A stretch of 64,000 nucleotides of DNA from Halococcoides cellulosivorans (GTDB lineage Archaea > Halobacteriota > Halobacteria > Halobacteriales > Haloarculaceae), in NCBI RefSeq assembly GCF_003058365.1, contig NZ_CP028858.1:248001-312000 (forward strand), written 5' to 3'. A program made the translations under genes and the position numbers. Below the pieces are notes generated by a model. That model searched no databases. It had not been told where the DNA came from and worked only from the letters and a program-made list of their open reading frames with translations. Positions 45,470 to 54,159 of this stretch are shown piece after piece (positions within the stretch are counted from its first letter, which is position 1; each line of letters starts with the position of its first letter).

Positions 45470-46198
45470 ATGGATCTTGCCGGATTCGCGGAGCAACACG
45501 CTCCACAGGACAGTGCCGAACAGTTCGACCTCGAAAACAGCAAACTCCTCGACGTGGCCGTCGACGGCACGGTGATGGCCAAGGCCGGGTCGATGGTCGC
45601 CTACGACGGGAACCTCTCCTTTACGGGGAAGTCCTCGGCCGAGGGCGGCCTGAAGGGGATGGTCAAGTCGAAACTCACCAGCGAGGGGACGCCAGTCATG
45701 GAGGCCGAAGGGACGGGCCATCTGTATCTTGCCGACCAGGGCAAAAACGTCCAGGTGCTCGAACTCGACGCGGGCCAGGAGCTGTCGGTCAACGGTGAGG
45801 ACATTCTCGCCTTCGAGTCGCGGGTCGACTACTCGATCGGCCTGATCGACAGTCTCTCGGGGGTCTCGACGGGTGGGCTGACGAACGTCTTCCTCGAAGG
45901 CCCGGGCAAGATCGCACTCACGACCCACGGCGAACCGATCGTGCTCGAACCGCCGGTCCGGACCGATCCGGACGCGACGGTCGCCTGGGCGAACACCACC
46001 CCGAGCAGCAACGTCGACCGGAACCTCAAGGACATGGTCGGCCAGTCCTCTGGCGAGTCCTACCAGCTCGACTTTACGGGCTCGGAGGGCTTCGTCGTCG
46101 TCCAGCCGTTCGAGGAAGGCCCTGCTCAGCAGGCGGCGACCGACGGTGGCGGCGGGAACAACACGCCCGGGCTGGGTGACGTGATCAACGGCATCTGA
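45470..46198 (+). CDS. AIM24 family protein
   Basis: 242 residues of beta-rich sequence with the AIM24 pattern: VMAKAGSMVAYDGNLSF, GTGHLYLADQGKNVQVLEL, LFAFESRVDYS-like (here ILAFESRVDY) and the C-terminal 'EGFVVVQPF'. The first 30 residues and the Gly-rich tail are variable. The family is widespread with roles in membranes suggested in mitochondria, otherwise undefined. Confidence 0.9.
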   Translation: MDLAGFAEQHAPQDSAEQFDLENSKLLDVAVDGTVMAKAGSMVAYDGNLSFTGKSSAEGGLKGMVKSKLTSEGTPVMEAEGTGHLYLADQGKNVQVLELDAGQELSVNGEDILAFESRVDYSIGLIDSLSGVSTGGLTNVFLEGPGKIALTTHGEPIVLEPPVRTDPDATVAWANTTPSSNVDRNLKDMVGQSSGESYQLDFTGSEGFVVVQPFEEGPAQQAATDGGGGNNTPGLGDVINGI

Positions 46199-46225
46199 TC
46201 GGGTCGGTTTCTACTCGACAGCACC

Positions 46226-46843
46226 TCATAGCAGCGGGAGGAGCATGAACGCCGCCGCGGGACCGACCGTGAGCAGAGCGCTCACGGCGTAGACGCCCCG
46301 GTGCCAGTCGAGCACCGACCGGCCGTCGAGCGGGCCCGCGGGGAGCATGTTGAACCCCGCGAGCAGGAGGTTCACGAACAGGCCGAGGACCGCGATTCGC
46401 GAGAGGCCGGGGACGACCAACAGGCCGGCGAATCCGATCGCGAAGGCCATATTCGAGGCCGGGCCCGCGAGCGCGATCAGGCCGCGCTGGCGGGCCGTGA
46501 TCCGGCCGCGATGATACACGGCGCCCGGCGCGGCGACGATCCAACCCGCCGCGCCCGCCAGGATCGAGAGGCCGAGCCAGGGGTAGGTCGCCCGGAACGC
46601 CGCCTGTTGGCCGTAGTGACGGGCGAGGGCTTTGTGGGCGAGTTCGTGGCCGATCACGCCCGCGCCGACGACCACCGCGCTCGCTAGCAGGGCCTCGACG
46701 ATCACCGTCGGCGCGGCGTCGAAGATTCGGGGCGGCTGCATCGCGGGGTCGAGCGCCATCGTAAACGCGACCGTGAGCGCGGCCCACGCGGCCCCGAGGT
46801 CGCGTAGCTCCTGCCGATCGAACGGTCCGGGAACGTCGGCCAC
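46226..46843 (-). CDS. M50 family (site-2 protease-like) membrane metalloprotease
   Basis: A 205-residue intramembrane zinc protease with six helices. The catalytic motif is GHELAHKALA; the third ligand region is NMLPAGPLDGRSVL. Lacking PDZ or CBS domains, it is a minimal form. It is translated just after the TraB-like gene (3-nt gap) and probably shares its transcript. Substrate unknown; release of membrane-bound regulators is the family role. Confidence 0.87.
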   Translation of the reverse strand: MADVPGPFDRQELRDLGAAWAALTVAFTMALDPAMQPPRIFDAAPTVIVEALLASAVVVGAGVIGHELAHKALARHYGQQAAFRATYPWLGLSILAGAAGWIVAAPGAVYHRGRITARQRGLIALAGPASNMAFAIGFAGLLVVPGLSRIAVLGLFVNLLLAGFNMLPAGPLDGRSVLDWHRGVYAVSALLTVGPAAAFMLLPLL

Positions 46844-46846
46844 GGG

Positions 46847-48376
46847 TTAGAACAGCCCCACGACCTGGGCGAGCACGTCGGTGACGATGCCCCAGCCGTT
46901 GACGATCCCCTGGCGAAGCAGGCCCAGAAACTCCTCGCCCGACCCGATCTCCTCGGAGAGGCGGGGCAACATGAGGAGGAACAGGCCGCTCGCGATCATG
47001 CTTCCGACGTTCGTCATCGCGACGACGAGGATGAGTCGGGCGAGTGGCACCGCGCGCAGTCTCGCGAGCAACTCCATGAGCGTGGCCTCCTCGTCGGCAA
47101 GGATCTCGTTGAGCGTCCCGATGTCGCTGACGTTGACCGGTCGGGAGCGCAACTCCACGTAGCCCGCGAACCACCCCGGCGCGAGCGCGGGGTTGAGACT
47201 CGTCATCCAGGCGACGGCACCGCCGACGAGCGCACTCGTCCAGCGCGCGCCCGCGAGTTTCGCCATGCCCGCCGCGGCGATGCCGTTGACCAGAAACCAC
47301 ACCGCGAACAGGCCCAGCAGGAACTGCTGGGAGGCGCCGCCGAGGATCAGGAGGCCAAAGAGTGCGAGATAGCCGACGGTGAACACGTAGCCGACGATCT
47401 TCAGCCAGGGCAGGCCCGACCTGTCGATCTCGCCGGTCAGCGAGTCCATCGTGGGCAGCGTCTCGGGGTCCGCGAGATACTCCTCGATGCCGGCCTGGTG
47501 GCCCGCGCCGACGACGGCGATGACGTTGTAGCCCGCCTCGCGCAAGGCGATCAGGTTGTGGGCGAGATACGCGTCGCGCTCGTCGATCAGCGCCTCGGCG
47601 CCGCCCGGTGAGAACCGCCGAAACTCTTCGAGCATCGCGGTCAGCACGTCCGTGTCGGTGATGTCCTCGATGTCGAACTCTTCGACGGCCTCGGGGTCGT
47701 AGATCCAGTTGAGCCAGAGCGCCAGCGGCGTCCCGCCAGCGATCGTCAGGGCACCCCAGATGACCGCGAGGTCGACGATCCCGACGAGCGCCCCGGGGAC
47801 GACGCCCGGTTCGACGACGACGGGGCCGATCGCGATCGTCACGAGCACGGCGAGAATGAATGCGACGGTCCCCACCGCGGTGTACGCCGTCGTCACTGGC
47901 GCGCCCATCTCTGCGAGGCCTTCGCCGAGCAGGCGTGCCTTCTCGCGGAACGTCAACCGGGTCCAGAACCGCTGGATCGTCGTCTGGATGTCTCGATCGA
48001 CGAGTGCGAGGCCGCTATCCTCTTGTTCGGCGGCCTCGACGGCGGCGAGCATGTCCGCGCCGGGTTCGATGTCGAACTTCTCGCCCATCCGCGCCTGGAC
48101 GTAGGAGAGAATCCAGTAGGCGATGAACTGATACAGCGTCCGCCCGCCGAGCAGGTCGTCCGGGTCGAGGTCGTCGGGCGTCTCGCCTTTGAACTGCCGG
48201 TACCGCCCCCGATCGAGTTCGACGGCGACGACGTCGTGATCGCGCTCGGCGATGCGCGATTCGACCTCTGCGACGCTCTCCGGGGAGACGTGGGCCGTCC
48301 CGATCACCTCGACGGACCCCTCCCCGGAGGGTTCGACGGGCCGTTCGAGGATTCTCGCCAGCCGTTCGTCGCTCAT
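46847..48376 (-). CDS. TraB/PrgY family membrane protein
   Basis: 509 residues. The N-terminal TraB domain has IGTAHVSPESVAEV and VVAVELDRGRY; the second half of the motif is VVGAGHQAGIEEYL near residue 300. Two helices interrupt the domain (about 185-240) and four more follow (330-500). PrgY/TraB proteins block peptide pheromone activity in enterococci and may be metal-dependent peptidases. The start at 48376 begins right before the domain. The pairing with an M50 protease 3 nt downstream suggests joint membrane proteolysis. Confidence 0.88.
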   Translation of the reverse strand: MSDERLARILERPVEPSGEGSVEVIGTAHVSPESVAEVESRIAERDHDVVAVELDRGRYRQFKGETPDDLDPDDLLGGRTLYQFIAYWILSYVQARMGEKFDIEPGADMLAAVEAAEQEDSGLALVDRDIQTTIQRFWTRLTFREKARLLGEGLAEMGAPVTTAYTAVGTVAFILAVLVTIAIGPVVVEPGVVPGALVGIVDLAVIWGALTIAGGTPLALWLNWIYDPEAVEEFDIEDITDTDVLTAMLEEFRRFSPGGAEALIDERDAYLAHNLIALREAGYNVIAVVGAGHQAGIEEYLADPETLPTMDSLTGEIDRSGLPWLKIVGYVFTVGYLALFGLLILGGASQQFLLGLFAVWFLVNGIAAAGMAKLAGARWTSALVGGAVAWMTSLNPALAPGWFAGYVELRSRPVNVSDIGTLNEILADEEATLMELLARLRAVPLARLILVVAMTNVGSMIASGLFLLMLPRLSEEIGSGEEFLGLLRQGIVNGWGIVTDVLAQVVGLF

Positions 48377-48500
48377 CACTCGCACGCCGGGCCCGACCCG
48401 CTTGTGCCTGTCGGGTCCCGCCCTGCGAACACCGTTTTGACCCCGGCCGTCGTAGCTCCGGGTATGCACGCGCGATCGCCCCACGCCGGGAGGGTCACCC

Positions 48501-50405
48501 GTGACTGACCTGACCGTCCTGTTCGTCCACGACCGCCCGGAGTGGGCCGATCTGATCGCTCGCCGCGTCGAATCCTACGACGGATCGATCCAGGTCAGGA
48601 CCGTCGAGGACGTCGAGGCCGCCGAGGCGGCGATCGCCGAGGGCGGCGTCGACTGTCTCGTCTCGGATTATCGGCTGGAAGTCGCGGACGTCCACGTCCT
48701 GTTGAGTCGCCTCCGCGAGGCCGATCCCAGCGTGCCGATCGTCCTGATCGCCGACGACGGGCGGAGCGATCTCGCCGCGGGCGCGATCGAAGCGGGCGTG
48801 ACCGATCACGTCCTGTTCGAGTCCGCCGCCGAGGAGCCCGCCGTGTTCGTCACCTGGGTGCGCTCGGCCGTCGAGAGCGCGGCGGACACGGGAGCGGAAG
48901 ACGCTGGAGGGGCCGATGGGACCGATCAGACCGGGCGTGTCGGCATCGAGGCCATCCCGGACGCCGTCGCGATCCTCTCGCCCGAACGGCTGGAGGCGTT
49001 CAACGATCGCCTGATCGCGTTGACGGGGTTCGACCGCGCCGCACTCGCCGATCGCGATCTCGTCGAGGAGATCGTCCATCCCGCCGATCGACGGCGGATC
49101 GCCGCGTTGATCGAAAAACCACCCGTCGAGCCAGTCTCGATCGAGGCGAGCGTCGTCGACAGCGACGGCGCGGTGCGGATCTGTGACTGGCGGGCCGTCG
49201 GGCTGGCGGACGGGCCCGCAGTCTGTGTGTCGATCCGTGACGTCACCGAGCGCTCGCGCGACCGCCGCCGCCTGGCCCGCGATCGGTCGCTCCGGCGCGC
49301 GATCGCGCACATCGCGAGCGAGGCGCGCTCACGGTCGGAACTGGAGACCACGCTCGTCGACCGGCTGGCCGACCGGCGTGGGACGCGGCGGGTCTGGCTG
49401 GGTCGGATCGACGGCGAGTCGTTCGCGGTCACGGCCGACTCGGGCGGGGCAGAGCCACTGCCCGACCTGCCGCGCGAACAGGACGAGCGCGACCCACACC
49501 CGGCGATCCGCGCGGCGGCGACCCAGTCGCCCGCGAGCGAGGCCATCGACGACCGATGGACGCTCGCCGTCCCGATCGCGTTCCGCGAGGTGCTCGAAGC
49601 CGTCCTCGTCGTCGAGCACGAGCAACCGATCGACGACGCCGAGCGCGACCTCCTCGTCGAGACCGCCGACCTGATCGCCGTCGCGATCCACGCCATCGAG
49701 ACCGAGGGCGCGCTGATCGCCGAGCGCGCGATCGAACTCGGCGTTCGCATCGCGAACGGAACGCCCTATACCGCCGCGCTCGCGGCGATCGACGCCGACG
49801 ACGACGCCCGGGTCTCCGTGCGCGGGACGGTCCCGACAGGCGACATCGTCCGCCAGTTCGTCACGCTGCGGGACCTCGAGGCCGACGCCTTTCGCGAGGC
49901 GCTCGCCGAGCAGTCGGGCGTCCAGACGATCACCGCCTACGGGCCGGCGGACGGACCGGTCCGCCTGGAGGTGCTGCTCGACGGGCCGACCCCCGAGACC
50001 CTGCTCGCGGGCGCGGGCGTGCTCGTCGAGTCGGTCGTCGCGACCGCCGCCGGGACGGAGATCATCGTCGAGTGTACGCCGCGCCGCCCGATCGAGGCGA
50101 TTCTGGACCTGCTCGAAGAGCGGGTCGGCCCCGTCAGTACGATGTGGCGTCGCGAGCGCGACCGCCCCGACGGGTCGAGCGTGCTCGAACGCGGCCAGGA
50201 CGTGACGACGGCGATCCTCGAACGCGCGGATCTGACCGATCGGCAGCGCGAGGTGCTCGAAACGGCCGTCCACCGCGGCTATTTCGAACAGCCACGCGCG
50301 AGTTCCGCGAGCGAGATCGGCGACGCACTCGACATTACGGAGTCGACCGTCCGCGATCACATCCGTCGGGCCGAGGGCAAACTGTTCGGCGCACTGTTCC
50401 GGTGA
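48501..50405 (+). CDS. Bacterio-opsin-activator-type regulator (REC-PAS-GAF-BAT-HTH_10)
   Basis: 634 residues from GTG. Order: receiver-like domain (1-115) keeping the phospho-acceptor context CLVSDYRL but with the usual Lys replaced (DHVLFES); PAS domain (about 150-250, FNDRLIALTGFDRAALADRD); GAF domain (260-405); BAT N-terminal domain; and C-terminal HTH_10 (DRQREVLETAVHRGYFEQPR, ESTVRDHIRRAEGKLF). Such proteins sense light, oxygen or redox state and control transcription. The target is unknown. A lysW gene follows 70 nt downstream. Confidence 0.9.
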   Translation: MTDLTVLFVHDRPEWADLIARRVESYDGSIQVRTVEDVEAAEAAIAEGGVDCLVSDYRLEVADVHVLLSRLREADPSVPIVLIADDGRSDLAAGAIEAGVTDHVLFESAAEEPAVFVTWVRSAVESAADTGAEDAGGADGTDQTGRVGIEAIPDAVAILSPERLEAFNDRLIALTGFDRAALADRDLVEEIVHPADRRRIAALIEKPPVEPVSIEASVVDSDGAVRICDWRAVGLADGPAVCVSIRDVTERSRDRRRLARDRSLRRAIAHIASEARSRSELETTLVDRLADRRGTRRVWLGRIDGESFAVTADSGGAEPLPDLPREQDERDPHPAIRAAATQSPASEAIDDRWTLAVPIAFREVLEAVLVVEHEQPIDDAERDLLVETADLIAVAIHAIETEGALIAERAIELGVRIANGTPYTAALAAIDADDDARVSVRGTVPTGDIVRQFVTLRDLEADAFREALAEQSGVQTITAYGPADGPVRLEVLLDGPTPETLLAGAGVLVESVVATAAGTEIIVECTPRRPIEAILDLLEERVGPVSTMWRRERDRPDGSSVLERGQDVTTAILERADLTDRQREVLETAVHRGYFEQPRASSASEIGDALDITESTVRDHIRRAEGKLFGALFR

Positions 50406-50475
50406 GCGTGTCGAGCGCCGACGGTCCCGACCGCCGAACGGCCAGATTCAAGTTCGGCCGCGCGAAGGCGTCGGT

Positions 50476-50640
50476 ATGAGCACCTGTCCCGAGTGCGCCG
50501 CGGATGTATCGTTGCCCGACTCCGTCGAGATCGGCGAAATCGTCGACTGCGGAACGTGTGGGGCCGAACTCGAAGTCGTCGACGAGGATCCCGTCGAACT
50601 CGACGTCGCGCCCGAACTCGAAGAGGACTGGGGCGAATAA
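50476..50640 (+). CDS. lysW: LysW/ArgW amino-group carrier protein
   Basis: 54 residues. N-terminal MSTCPECAADV and a second CGTCGAEL give the four-Cys zinc site; the acidic C-terminus ends in EEDWGE, whose terminal Glu gamma-carboxyl carries glutamate or aminoadipate during arginine or lysine synthesis. The dependent enzymes ArgE/LysK and ArgD/LysJ are encoded about 12 kb away on the other strand. In haloarchaea lysW is normally inside that cluster, so this is a separated or second copy. The gene is too short for many gene finders. Confidence 0.93.
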   Translation: MSTCPECAADVSLPDSVEIGEIVDCGTCGAELEVVDEDPVELDVAPELEEDWGE

Positions 50641-50652
50641 GGCGTCTCGCGG

Positions 50653-51081
50653 TCAGTCGTCACCCGTTTTCCCAGCGGCGTCGCCGGTAGCGTCGGCGTC
50701 TTTCCCGTCACCCACCGCTCCCCGGACGCGCCGGCAGGCCGGCCAGACCGCCGTCATCGTGATCGCCGCAATGGCATTGACCGTCGCGTCGGCGACGCTC
50801 GCGGTCCGCCACGCCAGTGGCCACTGCAACAGTTCGATGCCCGCGCCGACGGCGATCGCGACGACCGGCGCGACGACGATGCCGAAGCGCCGATCACCGA
50901 CCGCGCCGAGCAGCGCCGCCGTCAGTGCGGTGTAGCCCAGCACGTGCAGCCAGGTTGTGACTGCGAGGCCACCGAGTGGCCCTTCACCGGCCGGGCCGGC
51001 GATGCCGGGATCGATCAGCGAGGCTGCGAGAATCGCGGTCCCGATCACCGCGACGAGGCCCCACGAGCGATCGAGGGTCAT
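50653..51081 (-). CDS. VanZ-like membrane protein
   Basis: 142 residues with four helices and the VanZ-family pattern: WLHVLGYTALTAALLGAV, then GAGIELLQWPLAWRTASVADATVNAIA. The tail is acidic and hydrophilic. Function outside glycopeptide resistance is unknown. It ends 12 nt from the convergent lysW gene. Confidence 0.8.
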   Translation of the reverse strand: MTLDRSWGLVAVIGTAILAASLIDPGIAGPAGEGPLGGLAVTTWLHVLGYTALTAALLGAVGDRRFGIVVAPVVAIAVGAGIELLQWPLAWRTASVADATVNAIAAITMTAVWPACRRVRGAVGDGKDADATGDAAGKTGDD

Positions 51082-51217
51082 GGGACCAGAACGGGCCAGT
51101 CGGCCTTAGCCGTTGGTCCGCGTTTCGGCGGCGCTGGGTCCGTATGGAACGTCGAGACCCCAAACCGGGGCGTGGGGGGAAGGAGGGGGAACCGGTCTGG
51201 ACGACCGGTCGCGACAG

Positions 51218-51586
51218 TCACGTCCGAATCTCGATTTCTTTGCCCTGTGTGGTCGCACCGCGCTCGACCGGCAGGGTCACTTCGAGGAGGCCACTCTCGT
51301 AGTCGGCCACGATGTCGTCGTCCGCGATCGTCTTCGGGAACCGGAACCGGCGGTGATACGTACGCCGTTCGCCACGCGACTCCTCGGTGTGCTCGGCGGC
51401 GACGTTCAGGACCCCGTCGTCCCACGTGACCGTGATCTCCGCGGGATCGAATCCGGGCAACTCGACGCTGAGCACGAACTCGTCGTCCTGTTCGTACAGT
51501 TCGTAGTCGGTACCGCTGGTCTCGAACAGTCGAGGGAATCCGGTGCGCTGCAGCCAGGAACTGGCTGGGTTCGCTGGCAGTGCCAT
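51218..51586 (-). CDS. Small heat-shock protein (Hsp20)
   Basis: 122 residues with an alpha-crystallin domain: FVLSVELPGFDPAEITVTWDDGVLNV, RRTYHRRFRFPKTI and the end DYESGLLEVTLPV. It is an ATP-independent chaperone holding unfolded proteins. Unlike most genes here it has a clear Shine-Dalgarno, GAGGTGA, 7 nt before the ATG. Confidence 0.95.
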   Translation of the reverse strand: MALPANPASSWLQRTGFPRLFETSGTDYELYEQDDEFVLSVELPGFDPAEITVTWDDGVLNVAAEHTEESRGERRTYHRRFRFPKTIADDDIVADYESGLLEVTLPVERGATTQGKEIEIRT

Positions 51587-51653
51587 TGGCCGTTCACCTC
51601 GATTCCAGTTGATGATTGTCGGCGGTTCGTATTGAATTCAACTAAATATTTAT
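51587..51653 (-). promoter_or_regulatory. Hsp20 promoter and Shine-Dalgarno
   Basis: On the minus strand TATA AAATATTTAG (51643-51652) predicts a transcript starting near 51620; the 35-nt leader carries GAGGTGA (51600-51594). An SD-led message stands out among the leaderless promoters of the window. Confidence 0.5.
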
Positions 51654-51787
51654 GAGTGGAGAATTCTCGAAACATTCTGTGACCGGTCCGGATGGGTCTG
51701 CCGGGAGACCGGTCGATCGCCCGCTCGCGGCCGTCTCGCCGGTCGAACGCACAGAGTGCCGATTCGATCGACCTGGATCACTATCTT

Positions 51788-51803
51788 TTTAGGAAAGCCT
51801 AAA
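51788..51803. promoter_or_regulatory. Iron box 1 (TTTAGG-N4-CCTAAA)
   Basis: Palindrome TTTAGGAAAGCCTAAA lies 12-28 nt before ATG 51816 and overlaps the TATA region. The half-sites resemble DtxR/IdeR-type operators. It is one of four copies between 51.8 and 59.3 kb. Confidence 0.7.
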
Positions 51804-51815
51804 TTACGGCTGGCC

Positions 51816-52994
51816 ATGTCACCATCGCCCCCCGCGGTCGAGCGCGACGTCTGTGTGATCGTCCCGACGATACGCGAGTACGAGTGTGTGCGTGCGTACG
51901 TTCGGAACGCCCGCGAGCACGGCGTCGACGTCTCGCGACTCCATTTCGTGCTCGTCACCGAGGACTTCTGTGAGACCGGGGCCATGGAGACGATGCTCGA
52001 CGAGTTGGGCGTCTCGGGCACGGTGTTCGACGCGACGGCCCGCGAACAGTGGTACGACGACCAGGGCGTCGCCGAGTACAGCCACGTCGTCCCTGCCGCG
52101 AGTCACGCCGAGACGAGTTTCGGACTCCTCTACATGTGGGCGAACCCGACCTTCGAGATCGGGGTGTTCATCGACGACGACACGCTTCCCCATCCCGAGG
52201 TGGACTTCTTCGGGCGTCACTTCCACAATCTCGCCTTCGAGGGCTCGATCGAAGCCGTCGAGTCCGACGAGCGGTGGGTGAACGTGCTCTACCAGAACGC
52301 CGACGAGCACGGACTCTACCCACGTGGATATCCCTATGCCGCGATGGACGAGACCGTCGAGACCGACACCACCACGATCGATCGCGGGTCGGTCGTCGCC
52401 TCGCAGGGTCTGTGGACGAACGTTCCGGACCTGGACGCCGTGCGCATTCTCATGGACGGCGACCTGGAGGGCCAGGCCCAGACCCGGACGACCGCTGACG
52501 ATTTCGACGACGATTTCGTCGCCGCAGCGGGCCAGTATCTCACGGTCTGTTCGATGAATCTCGCCTTCCGCCGGGAGGTCATTCCTGCCTTCTATCAGTT
52601 CCCGATGGACGACAACGAGTGGGCGGTCGGGCGGTTCGACGACATCTGGAGCGGCGTCGTCCTCAAGCGGGCGTGCGATGTCCTCGGCCGGCAGATCTAC
52701 AACGGCCAACCGCTGTGTGAGCACAACAAGGCCGCCCGGTCGACGTTCGACGACCTCCACAACGAAGTCGCGGGCCTGGAACTCAACGAGCACTTCTGGC
52801 GACTCGTCGACGAGGCGGGTTCGGAGGCCGACGACTACGCCTCCGTCGCGCGTGCGGTCGCCGATCGACTGGAGGCGGCCGACTCCGACGCCTACCGCAA
52901 CGGTGAGTTCCTCCACCAGTGTGGGACCTGCTTGCACGACTGGCTGGACTGTCTGAACGCCCTCGAACGGGTCCCCGCGGTCGCGGACGACTGA
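51816..52994 (+). CDS. Reversibly glycosylated polypeptide-like protein (GT75 family)
   Basis: 392 residues of GT-A fold. It begins with VCVIVPTIREYECVRAYVRNA and carries the acidic metal/nucleotide-sugar motif GVFIDDDTLPHPEVDFFGRH. Plant and archaeal relatives are UDP-arabinopyranose mutases or self-glycosylating proteins. It is preceded by an iron box at promoter position, so expression likely rises under iron limitation. It lies 38 bp upstream of the Fe(III)-binding protein gene, which has its own box. Confidence 0.8.
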   Translation: MSPSPPAVERDVCVIVPTIREYECVRAYVRNAREHGVDVSRLHFVLVTEDFCETGAMETMLDELGVSGTVFDATAREQWYDDQGVAEYSHVVPAASHAETSFGLLYMWANPTFEIGVFIDDDTLPHPEVDFFGRHFHNLAFEGSIEAVESDERWVNVLYQNADEHGLYPRGYPYAAMDETVETDTTTIDRGSVVASQGLWTNVPDLDAVRILMDGDLEGQAQTRTTADDFDDDFVAAAGQYLTVCSMNLAFRREVIPAFYQFPMDDNEWAVGRFDDIWSGVVLKRACDVLGRQIYNGQPLCEHNKAARSTFDDLHNEVAGLELNEHFWRLVDEAGSEADDYASVARAVADRLEAADSDAYRNGEFLHQCGTCLHDWLDCLNALERVPAVADD

Positions 52995-53013
52995 ATCGAC
53001 ACGGTTAACTGTA

Positions 53014-53029
53014 TTTAGGCAAGCCTAAA
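53014..53029. promoter_or_regulatory. Iron box 2 (TTTAGG-N4-CCTAAA)
   Basis: Palindrome TTTAGGCAAGCCTAAA ends 3 nt before ATG 53033 and would cover the transcription start of a leaderless mRNA. Binding there would block transcription of the Fe(III) ABC substrate-binding protein gene. Confidence 0.75.
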
Positions 53030-53032
53030 AAT

Positions 53033-54154
53033 ATGCACGACGCGACCGACTGGATTGATCGACGACGGTTCCTCGCGGGCGCGAGTACGGCCGGTGTCGC
53101 CGGTCTCGCGGGCTGTTCGGGCCTGATCGGGGGCGACAGTGGCGAGGACGCGAGCGGCGCGGTCGGCCAGATCGGATCGGGCCGGTCCGGTCGGGGCGCA
53201 CCGGGTGGGACGTCGATGGACGAGATGCCCGCGCTCTCGGGTGAACTGACCGTCTACTCCGGCCGGGGGGAGTTCCTCGTCGGTGACCTCGTGAGCTATA
53301 TCGACGACCAGTACGACGACCTGTCCCTGTCGGTCCGGTACGGCGGATCGACCGATCACGTCAACAAGATCACAAACGAGGGCGATGGCTCGGCGGCCGA
53401 CGTGTTCTACTCGGTCAACGCCGGCGCGCTCGCCGCGCTCGCTGCGGAGGGCCGCACGCAGGCGCTGCCGGGCGAGGTCCGTGAGATGGTCCGCGAGGAG
53501 TTTCGCACCGAGCAGTGGGTCGGCACCTCGGGGCGGGCCCGATCGATCCCCTACAACACCGACGCACTCGCCGCGAGCGACCTTCCCAGCGACGTCATGG
53601 CCTACCCCGACGTCGACGCACGACTGGGCTGGGCCCCTGGCTATGGCTCCTGTCAGGCGTTCGTGACCGCGATGCGCCTGCTGGAGGGCGAGGCGGCGAC
53701 CCTGGAGTGGCTGGAGGGCGTCACCGCCGCGGGCATCCAGCAGTACAACAACGAGTTCGCGGTCTGTCGAGCGATCGCGAACGGTGACCTCGACGCCGGC
53801 TTCACGAATCACTACTACATCCAGCGCGTCCTCGACGGGTCGCCCGAGGCCCCCATCGCGACGACGTTCACCGCTGGCGACGCGGGCGCGATGTTCAACG
53901 TCGCCGGTGCGGCGGTCGTCGACACCGCCAGCGACCCCGACCTCGCGGCGAACTTCGTGCGGCATCTCCTCTCGGCGGAGGCCCAGGACTACTTCGCGCG
54001 GTCGACCTTCGAGTACCCCCTGATTCCCGACGTCGATCCGATCGGTGACCTCCCGACGGTCGACGAACTCGACGTGCCAGACGTCGATCTCTCGCGACTC
54101 TCGGAACTCGAACCGACGATCGACCTGATGCGCGAGGCCGGCGTCGAGATCTAA
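53033..54154 (+). CDS. Fe(III) ABC transporter substrate-binding lipoprotein (FbpA-like)
   Basis: 373 residues. Tat-lipoprotein signal RRRFLAGASTAGVAGLAGC, with Cys28 as the likely lipid anchor. The mature part is a class C binding protein: ELTVYSGRGEFLVGDLV, DVFYSVNAGALAALAAEG, SIPYNTDAL and FTNHYYIQRV with the Tyr pair that binds ferric iron in FbpA. It delivers Fe(III) to a membrane permease; a matching permease is encoded 5 kb downstream. It is preceded by an iron box and followed after 5 nt by the GT-C gene. Confidence 0.92.
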   Translation: MHDATDWIDRRRFLAGASTAGVAGLAGCSGLIGGDSGEDASGAVGQIGSGRSGRGAPGGTSMDEMPALSGELTVYSGRGEFLVGDLVSYIDDQYDDLSLSVRYGGSTDHVNKITNEGDGSAADVFYSVNAGALAALAAEGRTQALPGEVREMVREEFRTEQWVGTSGRARSIPYNTDALAASDLPSDVMAYPDVDARLGWAPGYGSCQAFVTAMRLLEGEAATLEWLEGVTAAGIQQYNNEFAVCRAIANGDLDAGFTNHYYIQRVLDGSPEAPIATTFTAGDAGAMFNVAGAAVVDTASDPDLAANFVRHLLSAEAQDYFARSTFEYPLIPDVDPIGDLPTVDELDVPDVDLSRLSELEPTIDLMREAGVEI

Positions 54155-54159
54155 ATCGC

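Noticed and set aside
46185-47300. 371-codon minus-strand frame over the M50 and TraB genes
   Set aside because: Out-of-frame shadow with Arg/Gly-rich translation; the M50 protease with HELAH and the TraB domain are clear in the other frames.
51651-51794. Short plus-strand ORF between hsp20 and the GT75-like gene
   Set aside because: Its translation lacks any pattern and it spans the hsp20 promoter and the first iron box.
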